Source: Sipunculus nudus
Lineage: Eukaryota; Annelida; Sipuncula; Golfingiida; Sipunculidae
Direction of reading: 5' to 3'
DNA length: 64,000 nucleotides
NCBI GenBank assembly: GCA_026874595.1
Contig: JAPPUL010000065.1
Location: forward strand, 50,272 to 114,271
The position numbers and the translations under genes are program-made. Below, in pieces: positions 8,252-17,300 of this stretch. A model generated the notes under the pieces. That model saw nothing but the letters and a program-made list of their open reading frames with translations. It was not told where the DNA came from and did no database searches. The first letter of the stretch is position 1; each line of letters opens with the position of its first letter.

Positions 8252-8655
8252 TTTGCTAAACTCCGTTTGTATTGTAAGTTTATTAAATATTCATTTAAAG
8301 CAACTTTATTTGGAACTTTAATTTCTTGACCAAATTTAAATTCTGCCCAATCGTCCATTCCATTAAAAAATAATAAAATTAAATTATAAGCAGGATCGCC
8401 GTATACATGATTTGCAAAATTATGTGGCCGTTGGTGAAATTGTTCGGGGATCACAATTTTGCTATGTGATATTAACTTAAAATCTTTATTATGTTCAATT
8501 GAAAAAGATAAAAAATCGTAGTCGTTTAAATTATCGTCAAAATCAAAAAACAAAGTATAATTTAAAAGTTCGTTAAGTATTTCGTTATTAGTTGTATTAA
8601 ATCCTAACCGATCGATTTTAATGTTGCCAAAAATTGCTTTTTCATACTCAGCCAT
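8248..8655 (-). CDS. baseplate wedge protein, gp53-like
   Basis: 135-aa protein. The C-terminal part (HVYGDPAYNLILLFFNGM followed by KFGQEIKVPN) fits the gp53/LysM-like wedge pattern, where a YGDP motif precedes a helix and a short beta strand ends in a 'G..I.VP' step. The N-terminus is acidic and aromatic. It overlaps both neighbours by one to four bases (TAATG and ATGA), which ties it to the hub gene. The assignment rests on one motif plus location, so it is moderate. Confidence 0.5.
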   Translation of the reverse strand: MAEYEKAIFGNIKIDRLGFNTTNNEILNELLNYTLFFDFDDNLNDYDFLSFSIEHNKDFKLISHSKIVIPEQFHQRPHNFANHVYGDPAYNLILLFFNGMDDWAEFKFGQEIKVPNKVALNEYLINLQYKRSLAK

Positions 8656-9233
8656 TAGTTAAACCATCCTTGAACTTCCGAACCTAGCATCGATTTATAT
8701 GTAACTAACGTTACTGTTATATTTGCCTTGATTGGCGAACCTCCTATCGTGTAAGCGTTTGATGGATCTATGTTAACATCCTTTGGAATTAAACAGTTTA
8801 CAATACGAAAATAAGGACCAATAAGTGAGCAATATTTTCCTCGCTTTATTGGCGGTTGTAATAAAGTGCCTGTTGAATCAGGAGGTGATGTCCAAGATAT
8901 TAAAACTCGCATTGGAGTTTGAACTTGAGCGTCTGAGTGAACAGCTATAAAAGTTAACGGTACTTCAAAACTAATCATTTCGCTACCCGTCCATTTTTGA
9001 TAAGTAAAAGCCGAACTGATCGTTGATTGATTTAATACACCTTGTCCCACTACATTAGCCACATTACCGAATCGCATACCAGTTAACATTTGATCCCCCA
9101 CATCTTCATAATTAGCCGTTGCCGACCATTTTATTGAATCGCTTAATAAACCTTTTACTGATTGTCCCGTTGTATTGTTTTGTAACGTAATTCGCAAAGG
9201 TGAATTAGCTAAATTATCATAAGACAAACCCAT
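8655..9233 (-). CDS. putative tail/baseplate structural protein, 192 aa
   Basis: Beta-rich protein with no signal peptide or membrane segment. It begins MGLSYDNLANSPLRITLQNN and ends with a strand series (ANITVTLVTYKSMLGSEVQGWF) like small tail proteins that cap or initiate the tube. It lies between the tape-measure candidate and the gp53-like gene and is translationally coupled to the latter. I cannot place it in a named family; a tube-cap or hub accessory role is an inference from order. Confidence 0.5.
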   Translation of the reverse strand: MGLSYDNLANSPLRITLQNNTTGQSVKGLLSDSIKWSATANYEDVGDQMLTGMRFGNVANVVGQGVLNQSTISSAFTYQKWTGSEMISFEVPLTFIAVHSDAQVQTPMRVLISWTSPPDSTGTLLQPPIKRGKYCSLIGPYFRIVNCLIPKDVNIDPSNAYTIGGSPIKANITVTLVTYKSMLGSEVQGWFN

Positions 9234-11684
9234 TTATAAAATACCTCCATTTACAAATCCAATACTAGGATCGTTAATTTGTACCGAACTAGTATTAGTT
9301 GATATTACCGTATTATTATTCGTTTGTTTACTATTATTGTTAACATTTTTATTAGTTGTATTGTTAAGATATGAATTCCTTGACGAAGATTGTGCCTTTT
9401 TTTCTAACTGTTTTTGTTTTTGTTCTTTAACTTGCATCATTTGACGATAATCGGGCAAAGGAGGTCGGGTTGCAACAATCTGACTTCCTCCACTTACTCC
9501 TGTTTCAACTCCAACAGCACTCGTTGCCAATTGATTAGTTTTTATTTGTTTCTTTTTATCATCTTTTCCCGTTACCCAATCCCACGCTTTGTTTAATCCA
9601 ACTTCTTCTGCAAATGTTCCTGCCATCGAACCTACTGTACCAGTAATTGCCGTTACTAGACCTCCAGCTGCCGATAAAAGCGACGAACCCATAGAACTAA
9701 TAGACCCTAAAATATCTCCTTCCATTAAGGAAGAGCCTGCTTGTTCTAAATCGCCATATACATTAGAACCTGTTTTTATTAAACCCCCTACTAAAGAATT
9801 TACACCGTCTCCAACAACATTTAAAGCTGATCCGCCAACTCCCCAAACAGCGTTAAGACCGTCTCCTAAAACAGGAATTTCAGACGCCATATCAGTTACA
9901 TTAGCAACCGATTGTGTAACTGATTTTGCATAATTTGTCTCGCCAATATCTAGTCCTGTCATATTTAAAAGCGATGCTCCTAAATCTAAAGTGCCGCCTA
10001 TTGTCTCTCCTACTCCAGCCGATATTCGATGCCGACCTTTAATTTTTTCGTCTTTTTTTAACCCTAAATTTTCTTTTATCTGTTCCTCATCGCTAGCACC
10101 TGTCGACATATCAAGTAAAATACCACCTATAGCTCCGACACCACTTGCTTTTAAAGCAGTACTAGTACCTCGAGTCAAAGCTCGTTGTGTTAATTTTGAG
10201 GTTCCTTTTTGAGTTCCTTTTTGAACTATTTCTTGTGTTCCTTTAGTAGTCGTTTTTTTAGCTACCGCTTCAGTGCCTTTTGTTAATGATTTGTCAGTTA
10301 TTTCCTCTGTTGCAATTTCTTCCACAATAGAAGTTGGTGATTCGCCCGCTCCTAAAGCTAAAGCAGTACCACCTGCAAGTCCAGCACCCGCAAGTCCAAA
10401 CTTAGCTAATCTACCAAATTTACCGCCTCGTAAGCGTCCTGTTTTATTTCGTATTCCTTCTTTAAATCGTCCTAAACGTCCACCTCGTGCTCCTGCTCGT
10501 CCTCGTCTACCTCGACGACTTCCAAGAAGTCCCCCTCCTCCCATACCCATTAAAAGACCTTCGATGTCCTTTAAGGTCTTGTTTGATTCCCTAAAATTTT
10601 CGTCCAATATTGACGATATGTTAGATAAAGCAAGTGTAGTGTTTTCAAATCCAAGTTCGTTTATCGATACTAAATTACTTATTTTTTTCCCCGAATTTAG
10701 TTGATCAACAGGACTACTAGAATCCATTTGAGGTATTTGAACATTAATCGATATCGGTTTTATTAATTCTGATTTTTCACTTGGTATTGATATATTACTT
10801 TCTTTCGATAATAAAGAAGGTCCGACTTTTTCGGCTGTTTTACTTTGTTGGTCTGTAATTGTAAACGAAGTAAGTTTTGGTATTGGTATATTTGATTGCG
10901 TTAACGATGCTGATTCAATTGACGGAGATGGAGGCAAAGACGATTTTTTCATGAGAGATTGAAAATTTACTAAAGTTGAAGGTACCGACGATTTAGTTAA
11001 ATTTTCAACTTGTAATTCGTTTGATTTTAATACTTCAGATTTTGGTATTATTAAAGGCTTACCTAAACTCGATTGAATATTTGGAGGAGTTGCGTTTAAC
11101 AAGTTAGGTAGTTTTAATTCGTTTATTTTTGAAGTTTTGGATTGGATTTGAGGCGGTAATTGTGGTTTAACTTCTTGTGTTGAATTTAACGTTTCGTTAT
11201 CTTTTTTTCTTATAAAAGAAGATAAGGCCATACCCCTTAAAATCGCTCCAGTTCTACTTGATTTTTTTCCCTCTTTATTGTCGTCGTCCTTGTCGTTTCT
11301 ATCGGACGAAGCCATTAATTGCATTAACCGATAATAATCGTACTTTTGTTCGTCGATTTTTGGAACAGGATTTACATGCGGTTCAACGGCATCTTGATTT
11401 TCTTCCGACGATACCGTTCGATTTTCTTCCTTATTTAGTTTGTTTTTTTTTACACGAGCAACTGTTCTAGTTGATATATTCCCAAGTTTTCGGGAAACCC
11501 CAAGACTTTCGTCAAGTAAAGCTCCAAACCATCCAAAACGACTAACAAGCCATCCTGACGCACCCCCTCCAACTGCAGCACCGATTCCTTCAGGAGTTAT
11601 TTCGTCCCATTTACGACGTAAAAATCCTTTTTTTTCCGAGGTCTCCTCTTCGTTATTGGTTTCAATGTCTTTTTCATTTTCCAT
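9234..11684 (-). CDS. putative tail tape-measure protein
   Basis: 816 aa, the longest protein of the tail block. The N-terminus is charged, with a hydrophobic Gly-rich patch (GIGAAVGGGASGWLVSRFGW). A long Ser/Pro/Gln/Lys-rich disordered stretch covers about 120-350. A Gly/Arg tract (GSRRGRRGRAGARGGR, near 390) precedes hydrophobic Gly/Ala helices up to about 700, and the C-terminus is Asn/Thr-rich and low-complexity. Length, position downstream of tube and sheath, and hydrophobic Gly/Ala segments fit a tape measure, which sets tail length inside the tube and is ejected first. A minor virion protein is the alternative. Confidence 0.5.
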   Translation of the reverse strand: MENEKDIETNNEEETSEKKGFLRRKWDEITPEGIGAAVGGGASGWLVSRFGWFGALLDESLGVSRKLGNISTRTVARVKKNKLNKEENRTVSSEENQDAVEPHVNPVPKIDEQKYDYYRLMQLMASSDRNDKDDDNKEGKKSSRTGAILRGMALSSFIRKKDNETLNSTQEVKPQLPPQIQSKTSKINELKLPNLLNATPPNIQSSLGKPLIIPKSEVLKSNELQVENLTKSSVPSTLVNFQSLMKKSSLPPSPSIESASLTQSNIPIPKLTSFTITDQQSKTAEKVGPSLLSKESNISIPSEKSELIKPISINVQIPQMDSSSPVDQLNSGKKISNLVSINELGFENTTLALSNISSILDENFRESNKTLKDIEGLLMGMGGGGLLGSRRGRRGRAGARGGRLGRFKEGIRNKTGRLRGGKFGRLAKFGLAGAGLAGGTALALGAGESPTSIVEEIATEEITDKSLTKGTEAVAKKTTTKGTQEIVQKGTQKGTSKLTQRALTRGTSTALKASGVGAIGGILLDMSTGASDEEQIKENLGLKKDEKIKGRHRISAGVGETIGGTLDLGASLLNMTGLDIGETNYAKSVTQSVANVTDMASEIPVLGDGLNAVWGVGGSALNVVGDGVNSLVGGLIKTGSNVYGDLEQAGSSLMEGDILGSISSMGSSLLSAAGGLVTAITGTVGSMAGTFAEEVGLNKAWDWVTGKDDKKKQIKTNQLATSAVGVETGVSGGSQIVATRPPLPDYRQMMQVKEQKQKQLEKKAQSSSRNSYLNNTTNKNVNNNSKQTNNNTVISTNTSSVQINDPSIGFVNGGIL

Positions 11685-11730
11685 ACAACTTTACTTCTTT
11701 TTTTGTAGATCTAATTTTTCAAATTCAAAG

Positions 11731-12630
11731 CTAAGTGTGTTGTATAGTGACACGACTTGTCGATGTTCGAGTTGATACAGATCGATTATCGACTGATGTA
11801 GGTGATACGCCAAAGCGAATTCTATGTCTTCTATCTCGCTCGGAGATAGAATGGGTAGTAAATTGGGGAGCCCTCCAATTTAAGGCAACTTCAAATTGTT
11901 TTTGACAAATAACACATTTAGCTGTTCCTTTTGTAGTTAAACCATGTTCTAAAGTACGAATAGCTTGAATTATTAAGGCCATATCGGAAGTTTCTAAATT
12001 AGAAACCACGTCTCCTAAAATGGCTCTTGCTTGCAAATAATATCGTTCCTCTTCAGTTAATCCAGGTTCGTTATTTTTCTCATATTCCAACTCTAAGTTA
12101 ATAATATCTTTTTCATGTGTTATTACGTGTTTAACTCGATAAAAATCAATAGAAACAAAACTTTTATCGTTTAATTCTACACTTACAGGACTAGTTCCCC
12201 TGCACTTTTCAGTTATCTGATCGTCAACATATGCGAACTTAATTTCGGTTGGACTAGCACTATATTTAACTTCTCCTTTAAATTGTTTATTTAAACCATT
12301 CGGCAAAATTAACTCTTTTACAATTCCTTTACAATGCGGACATTTTTCTTTATACTCATATTTTACTTCGGCATACGTTATACTCACCATATGTAAAAAC
12401 AAATATTCAAAATCGCCCTTTGTTAATTCAACTACATCAATTCCTTTAACAATTTCATTTTCTTTTAATAAATTAGCCATCTCTTCAACTTTAGTAAGCT
12501 TACGTTTTAACGAAATAACTTCTCCAAATGTCATTGCTCGAACCGATAAAACCGTGTCTTTACTATAAGCAAGTCCTCTACTAGGCAACCGTTCCATGTT
12601 TATTGTGTCGTATGTTTGTTTTATAGGCAT
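11731..12630 (-). CDS. baseplate hub-associated protein with zinc-finger cysteines
   Basis: 299 aa. The N-terminal pattern (MERLPSRGLAYSKDTVLSVRAMTFGEV) resembles the T4 baseplate family of gp26/gp51 type, which typically begins 'LPSkG..Y' followed by a 'R.mT.gE' segment. Two CxxC pairs, CPHC near 97 and CVIC near 238, could bind one zinc. The C-terminus is Ser/Thr/Arg-rich. Lying beside the tape measure, it may assist hub assembly. Family assignment is tentative; a structural role is likely. Confidence 0.5.
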   Translation of the reverse strand: MPIKQTYDTINMERLPSRGLAYSKDTVLSVRAMTFGEVISLKRKLTKVEEMANLLKENEIVKGIDVVELTKGDFEYLFLHMVSITYAEVKYEYKEKCPHCKGIVKELILPNGLNKQFKGEVKYSASPTEIKFAYVDDQITEKCRGTSPVSVELNDKSFVSIDFYRVKHVITHEKDIINLELEYEKNNEPGLTEEERYYLQARAILGDVVSNLETSDMALIIQAIRTLEHGLTTKGTAKCVICQKQFEVALNWRAPQFTTHSISERDRRHRIRFGVSPTSVDNRSVSTRTSTSRVTIQHT

Positions 12631-12652
12631 ATATATTTACTCCTCTTTTAAA

Positions 12653-13120
12653 TTAACCCTCACCTACCACTTTCAACTCAACAGTTAAAGTTATTCCACC
12701 CCCTTTTTCTGACCCGAAAGGCATCATAATATTACCCTCAGGAAGAACTTTAAAACTTCGCATTTTTATTATACTTTTATCTAATGCTAGTAAATATATA
12801 TCAATTTTACGATACGATGCAGCTAAATAATTTACAGTATAATTAGACTTATAAATATGACCGTCCCATTCGTTGAAATATTTTTCTAATTTAAAATCAT
12901 GAGTTTCAACAAGTTCTAACGATATATCATACGGTTCAATTCTTTCAGGAAAAACCACCGTTCCCGTTCCATAATCCGATTCTCCAAGTAAAAAAGTTGC
13001 AACAGGATATGAACAGCTTGTGCACGGAACCAACTCACTTGAATAATCGGGAATGTGTACTTCCCATTGATAAGAGCGAGCAAAATTTTCTTGTCGTAAA
13101 GTTTCTATTGTTGTAAACAT
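12653..13120 (-). CDS. tail-tube-fold protein (second tube or tube initiator)
   Basis: 155 aa beginning MFTTIETLRQENFARSYQWEVHIP, closely like the start of the tube protein at 14367-14879 (IEKLRNSGDSARGYKWDIVF). It continues with the tube-like beta pattern of a YDISLELVE strand, a long middle loop, and an ITLTVELKVVGEG final strand. In T4, gp48, gp54 and gp19 share this fold, with the first two building the tube base. So this is probably a tube initiator or a minor tube subunit. It is separated from the main tube gene by the lysis genes. Confidence 0.6.
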   Translation of the reverse strand: MFTTIETLRQENFARSYQWEVHIPDYSSELVPCTSCSYPVATFLLGESDYGTGTVVFPERIEPYDISLELVETHDFKLEKYFNEWDGHIYKSNYTVNYLAASYRKIDIYLLALDKSIIKMRSFKVLPEGNIMMPFGSEKGGGITLTVELKVVGEG

Positions 13121-13125
13121 ATTAG

Positions 13126-13500
13126 TTACTCAGAACTAAAAGAAGGATTTTTAATTAATCCTGGTTGATTAGAATTTAGTCCTTGTTGTTCTATAAATTC
13201 GTGAGAGGTTACTACTTGTTTTTTACTTACCATACCAGCTATTTTCGGAGCTTCAGTAGCAACCCCATAAATTCCAGCTAGAACCGCAAAAGCTCCTATA
13301 TGTTCAACTACTCCAAATTCTATTCCTTTAGTTATTGCATGATAAGCATTAATTCCAAACCCAAGTAAATAAGTAGCAAGCCCCCATTGGAAGGCTTTTT
13401 TACGTCGAGACCCTTTTTCGATTATTCGTTTTTTTAAAAGTTCCTCTTTAATCTCGTCCATTGATTTTTGAGTGTTATCCTTATCTTCGATACTTAGCAT
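13126..13500 (-). CDS. two-segment membrane protein, holin candidate
   Basis: 124 aa. The N-terminal 35 residues are charged. Two hydrophobic segments follow (about FQWGLATYLLGFGINAYHAI and VEHIGAFAVLAGIYGVA), then a polar tail. Downstream of the endolysin and a second small membrane gene, it may be a holin or antiholin. AGGTAA lies before the ATG. No family is recognised; function is inferred from topology and place. Confidence 0.5.
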   Translation of the reverse strand: MLSIEDKDNTQKSMDEIKEELLKKRIIEKGSRRKKAFQWGLATYLLGFGINAYHAITKGIEFGVVEHIGAFAVLAGIYGVATEAPKIAGMVSKKQVVTSHEFIEQQGLNSNQPGLIKNPSFSSE

Positions 13501-13505
13501 TAAAG

Positions 13506-13757
13506 TTACCTGTTATTTTTAAAAAATTTATTGTTAATAAAAGTTATTCCAAAACTCAAGAACAATAATACGGTTGATATTTGTAATATCCTAAAAGAGT
13601 TGTTTTCGTTCATGTTAATATCTTCAATTATAAAAAATACAAAGGAAGAGTAAATTAAAATTAATAAACATAAATCTAAAAAATGAAAGAATTTAGATAA
13701 TATAGTTCTATTATTGTTTCTCATAATGTTTGAGTTCCGTCTATTCTTAATTGACAT
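13506..13757 (-). CDS. small membrane protein, holin candidate
   Basis: 83 aa: a basic N-terminus (MSIKNRRNSNIMRNNNR), two membrane segments (LDLCLLILIYSSFVFFII and ILQISTVLLFLSFGITFI) and a short basic tail. This is the usual small class-II holin layout, and its start overlaps the 3' end of the endolysin by 37 bases. An in-frame ATG at 13724 is an alternative start; holins often use two starts, but no ribosome site decides between them. Probable role: membrane pores that release the endolysin. Confidence 0.55.
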   Translation of the reverse strand: MSIKNRRNSNIMRNNNRTILSKFFHFLDLCLLILIYSSFVFFIIEDINMNENNSFRILQISTVLLFLSFGITFINNKFFKNNR

Positions 13758-14383
13758 TCTTTAACAAATAAATCTTCGTAAGCAAGAAAAGCAGGCGATA
13801 CATCAGTTTTATCCATTCTAACCGAATGATGATATAAAACTCCTCGAAATTCCCGATAGCTCGTATAACTAAAGTTAAGTAACTTTGCAACTTTTCGGTC
13901 AATCATTGGATACTTTTCAAATAAATAATTTGTTAAATTTATTAAAGAATTAATTTGTTGTTGTGTATAAGCTTCAAAATATCGATATCCTCGATAAGGT
14001 TCAATGTTATCCCATATATCCTCGCCTTTAAACAAAGAGCCGTATATTGTAAAAAATTTATTTTCCTTCTTAAATAAGGGTCCGTAATTTGCAAGTTCAA
14101 TACCTATAGTTCGACGATCTAAAAAGTTTTTGTCTCCTACAATTCCAACATGGCACGCCCAACATCCTTCAGGAAATGCCCGATAAACTTTTCCATTTCT
14201 ATCAATAACAAATTCGGTTGCTATTTTTCGAGCATCCGAATTCCAAAAATCAATAGTTCCTTTAGCTGATCCTCCTACTGTATGATGTAACAAAATTCCC
14301 GATTTAGAAGGTTTGCTCGTAAAATATTGTCCGTCCTTTAAAGGATATTCATGTATTGTCAAATTATTAAGCGAGTTCTGCAT
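13721..14383 (-). CDS. endolysin, N-acetylmuramoyl-L-alanine amidase
   Basis: 220-aa zinc amidase of the Amidase_2/PGRP type that cuts the bond between muramic acid and the stem peptide. Visible zinc-site elements are GILLHHTVGG (His33/34), GIELAN (95-100) and, near the end, HHSVRMDKTDVSPAF (His185/186 with Lys192 and Asp194), plus a TEFVIDRNGKVYRAFPEG strand pair. No signal peptide is visible, so it needs a holin. The start overlaps the tube gene by 17 bases. It sits between two tube-fold genes, so it could also be carried in the virion, though adjacent membrane genes favour lysis. Confidence 0.85.
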   Translation of the reverse strand: MQNSLNNLTIHEYPLKDGQYFTSKPSKSGILLHHTVGGSAKGTIDFWNSDARKIATEFVIDRNGKVYRAFPEGCWACHVGIVGDKNFLDRRTIGIELANYGPLFKKENKFFTIYGSLFKGEDIWDNIEPYRGYRYFEAYTQQQINSLINLTNYLFEKYPMIDRKVAKLLNFSYTSYREFRGVLYHHSVRMDKTDVSPAFLAYEDLFVKECQLRIDGTQTL

Positions 14384-14879
14384 AATCGTAATGAAGAATT
14401 ACTCCATATTCAGCCCAAACTTCTGTTTTTTCTGAACTTAAGTCAGGTGGATTTTGAGCTTGAAAAAAGGCTCCTCGTAATTTCCAAGTCAACTGTATTA
14501 CATCTTCTAAATTTAACAAATGCATGTCAATTGAACATTCGTAGTCTTTCTTTTTAGCTTGAATACCTGTTCGTGGATTAAATCCTAACGATATTAATTC
14601 ATAAATAGCTTTCATTGTTAGATAGTTGTCTACTTCGAGTATTGTTAAAGTTAACTCGTTCCAAGTTGCCGCTCCGTGTTCTTTTAACGTAAAACCTTTT
14701 ATATTTGTTTCGATAAGTTCGTTATTTTGCTGCGGTTGTGTTAATGATCTTGCCCGTAACGAAATTAAATCCGAAACTTTTGGATCTAGCGGACTTTTAT
14801 TAAAAACAATATCCCATTTGTATCCCCGAGCCGAATCGCCCGAGTTTCTTAATTTTTCAATGTTTGTATGAATAGACAT
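14367..14879 (-). CDS. major tail tube protein
   Basis: 170 aa, directly downstream of the sheath gene, the standard order in myoviruses. It has the tube fold pattern: a helical start followed by YKWDIVF, a central strand pair (ATWNELTLTILEVDNYLTMKA) and a late strand (EYGVILHYDYAEL). The protein forms stacked hexameric rings inside the sheath. AGGAG precedes the ATG. Its relation to the 12653-13120 protein is visible at the N-terminus. Confidence 0.78.
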   Translation of the reverse strand: MSIHTNIEKLRNSGDSARGYKWDIVFNKSPLDPKVSDLISLRARSLTQPQQNNELIETNIKGFTLKEHGAATWNELTLTILEVDNYLTMKAIYELISLGFNPRTGIQAKKKDYECSIDMHLLNLEDVIQLTWKLRGAFFQAQNPPDLSSEKTEVWAEYGVILHYDYAELA

Positions 14880-14899
14880 TTAATCATTTCTCCTTTTAA

Positions 14900-17080
14900 T
14901 TAAATTGCAACATCCGAAGCTTCAAGTCCTGCCTTCAATGTGATAGATTGTGCTATTATTGTACGGGCAATGGAAACAGGTGTTATGTAATAATCTACAA
15001 CCAGTTCTTGCCTATTTAAAACATCGCTTGTATTGTTAGTTTCGTCGCATTTTACTTCGTAATATGTTAGTCCACCTTGCGTTTGTAGCGAGCCTAAATA
15101 ATCTTCTACAAGAGATGTTATACGTTTTCGGTTAACTTGATTATTTAATTCAAATAGAAAAAATTCAACTGCTCGTATTATGTCGTTTTGAATTTGTATT
15201 AAAAGAAGTCGAACATGTTGTTCACGAAGATATGAATCTTTTCCATACAGTGTTCGAGTATTCCAAACAGCTGTACCCTCGCCAGAAGTGGTTTTTAACA
15301 TGTTGATTCCTGCTTCATCTAAAATATCACGATCAGCGATCGTTGGTTTTCTTGGCGTTAGATAAGTTTTCAAAACAGTAATTCGCCCTCGATTCCATCC
15401 CGCTGCGGGAAACCAAGGTGCAAAATTTATTAACGTGTTTGTTATAGCCCCTGCTACCGCCCCTATTTGCGGTACCCATATTGACCGACCCATGATGCTA
15501 TCGTAAATTTTGATGTGTCCAAAGTAAGCACTATAGTAAGAACTTGGTGTGTTGAGTGTATAATTAATGTATTTAGGGGCTTGAACATTAAACGAAGTTG
15601 ATAACTCGGCAGATAAAGGAATTTGAATAAGTCCAAAACAATCCCCTCGACCGCCTGCTTCTCGATCACATAACTTCATTATTTCTTGATGATACTCCAC
15701 CCGAGAAAAAGTGTCCAAAACTAAATCTAAAGGCACATCGTCTTTGTTATTAAATGTTTTTAAAGCGTTAATATATTCAGCAACGCTAACCGCTGTACCT
15801 TTTGTGCCACCTTTTAAAAATAAAGGTACTTGTTTGTTTGATAAATCAAAATGAGGATTAGTTGTCACTGGAAGTAACTTTATAAATTCATCGGGATCTA
15901 TAAAAGGATTGAATACAACTCTTATATAATACGAATTATCGTTTATTCGTACATCGGCTTTTGCCCAAACCCCGTATCCATCTTTAATATCATCTAACGA
16001 AACAACAAATTCTTCCCGAAGCTCTGGAATTGTTCTAGAGGTCTTTTCAAAAACTGTTATTTTGAAAGTTTGTTCGGTTGTATTAATATCGCTTATCGTT
16101 ACACAAATGTTTTTACCCCAATCTCCAGGATTATCTTGAGCAATAATCATTAAAATCGAACTTTGAGAATAATAAACTAAAGTAAATTCTTCAGTCGGTT
16201 TAACTACATTTGCTCCCGAAGTACTTAGATGAAATTCCCCTTTTCCTGTATGAAAATTAATTTCATTGTTTTTTGTAGTATCTAAACTAAATTTAGTTTT
16301 AGCAGCCGAATTAGGTACCCATTTTCCAACATCATTTGCATAAAAAACAACTTCATTTTTATATAAAATTTTTACTTTTGAATTTGCAAGTGTCGTATTT
16401 GCTGGACTAACAATCAAAGGAACATCTTTCGATACATCAAAACTTTTGTTATGTGCAATTTCGGTACTAAGTTGTAAACCTTCAAAAGCTTCAGGCCCTA
16501 AATCAATTAAACCAGTTTTAAATTCTTGGTTTTCTTGTGTTGACCATCGAATGTATATTTTAGCTCCTACAGGTGGGGCTTCTTTAAGAAACTCAAGACC
16601 AAGTTTTCCTTTGGAAATAATCCCTTCAATTTCGTCAGTCGCTACCCGACCAACTGTATCGCCAGAAGTCGTTGTACCAGCTCCGATTTTTTCATTTCCT
16701 ACCCAAATAGAAAACTTATCAACCGAAACTTCTGCAACATCAATATCCTGATATATTTTTGTAACTCCATCGCTTGTTGCTAACAATTTAGATTTACTTG
16801 CCATTATATAAGCACCGCCATATGTTGCATCTTTTGCAACTCTCGTGACCCAACATTTATTCGATCGTTCTAAAAACATGTTTAATGTCTGATAAACATT
16901 AGACGAAGATGGTTTTGGCGTTCCCACAATTTTTTCAGCTTCCGCTTGAGACGTTACTAAAAATCTTTGGTTAACAGGACCTTTGTCAAACTCGCCAATT
17001 ACAAGACCATATATCCCGTCATTTGCTCCAACAGTTTGCGACAAATCGTATTCTCTTGTTATGACTTTTGGACTACTCAT
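14900..17080 (-). CDS. tail sheath protein
   Basis: 726-aa contractile sheath subunit. The C-terminal region (about 500-726) is the conserved sheath core: a GAVAGAITNTLINFAPWFPAAG segment, DEAGINMLKTTSGEGTAVWNTRTLYG, and helices ending in a strand that reaches into the neighbouring subunit (VVDYYITPVSIARTIIA). The N-terminal region begins with the family's 'REYDLSQTVGANDGIYGLVIGEFDKGP' pattern, shown here in part. Length is typical of large-phage sheaths with extra surface domains (about 100-430). AGGAGG is eight bases before the ATG. The tube gene follows. Confidence 0.93.
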   Translation of the reverse strand: MSSPKVITREYDLSQTVGANDGIYGLVIGEFDKGPVNQRFLVTSQAEAEKIVGTPKPSSSNVYQTLNMFLERSNKCWVTRVAKDATYGGAYIMASKSKLLATSDGVTKIYQDIDVAEVSVDKFSIWVGNEKIGAGTTTSGDTVGRVATDEIEGIISKGKLGLEFLKEAPPVGAKIYIRWSTQENQEFKTGLIDLGPEAFEGLQLSTEIAHNKSFDVSKDVPLIVSPANTTLANSKVKILYKNEVVFYANDVGKWVPNSAAKTKFSLDTTKNNEINFHTGKGEFHLSTSGANVVKPTEEFTLVYYSQSSILMIIAQDNPGDWGKNICVTISDINTTEQTFKITVFEKTSRTIPELREEFVVSLDDIKDGYGVWAKADVRINDNSYYIRVVFNPFIDPDEFIKLLPVTTNPHFDLSNKQVPLFLKGGTKGTAVSVAEYINALKTFNNKDDVPLDLVLDTFSRVEYHQEIMKLCDREAGGRGDCFGLIQIPLSAELSTSFNVQAPKYINYTLNTPSSYYSAYFGHIKIYDSIMGRSIWVPQIGAVAGAITNTLINFAPWFPAAGWNRGRITVLKTYLTPRKPTIADRDILDEAGINMLKTTSGEGTAVWNTRTLYGKDSYLREQHVRLLLIQIQNDIIRAVEFFLFELNNQVNRKRITSLVEDYLGSLQTQGGLTYYEVKCDETNNTSDVLNRQELVVDYYITPVSIARTIIAQSITLKAGLEASDVAI

Positions 17081-17105
17081 TATTATATCCTCCTATATTT
17101 TCAAG

Positions 17106-17300
17106 TTAAACCTTATTGCCAGACGGTACTATTATTATTTTCTCACCGTAATTTTTTGTTACATAATTAAATTCTTGACTATTCATTTCAAGCTTAACAT
17201 TACCGTATGCTGGTATTTTAAAGATTTTATCTAAATTTGGTTGTTCTTGCAACTCAATTATTTGTTCATAGTTAGCTAAATTTTTTACGTTATAAAGCAT
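17106..17300 (-). CDS. hypothetical small protein, 64 aa
   Basis: Begins MLYNVKNLANYEQIIELQEQ and has strand-like segments (IPAYGNVKLEM, GEKIIIVPSG). It overlaps the preceding stop as TAATG, so it is translated with the neck/tail genes. No family is recognised. It is probably a small virion or assembly factor, judging only from its place before the sheath. Confidence 0.5.
   Translation of the reverse strand: MLYNVKNLANYEQIIELQEQPNLDKIFKIPAYGNVKLEMNSQEFNYVTKNYGEKIIIVPSGNKV

Noticed and set aside
10273-10704. Plus-strand 143-aa Pro/Arg-rich frame
   Set aside because: It is the antisense of the Gly/Arg-rich tract of the tape-measure candidate; composition explains the openness.
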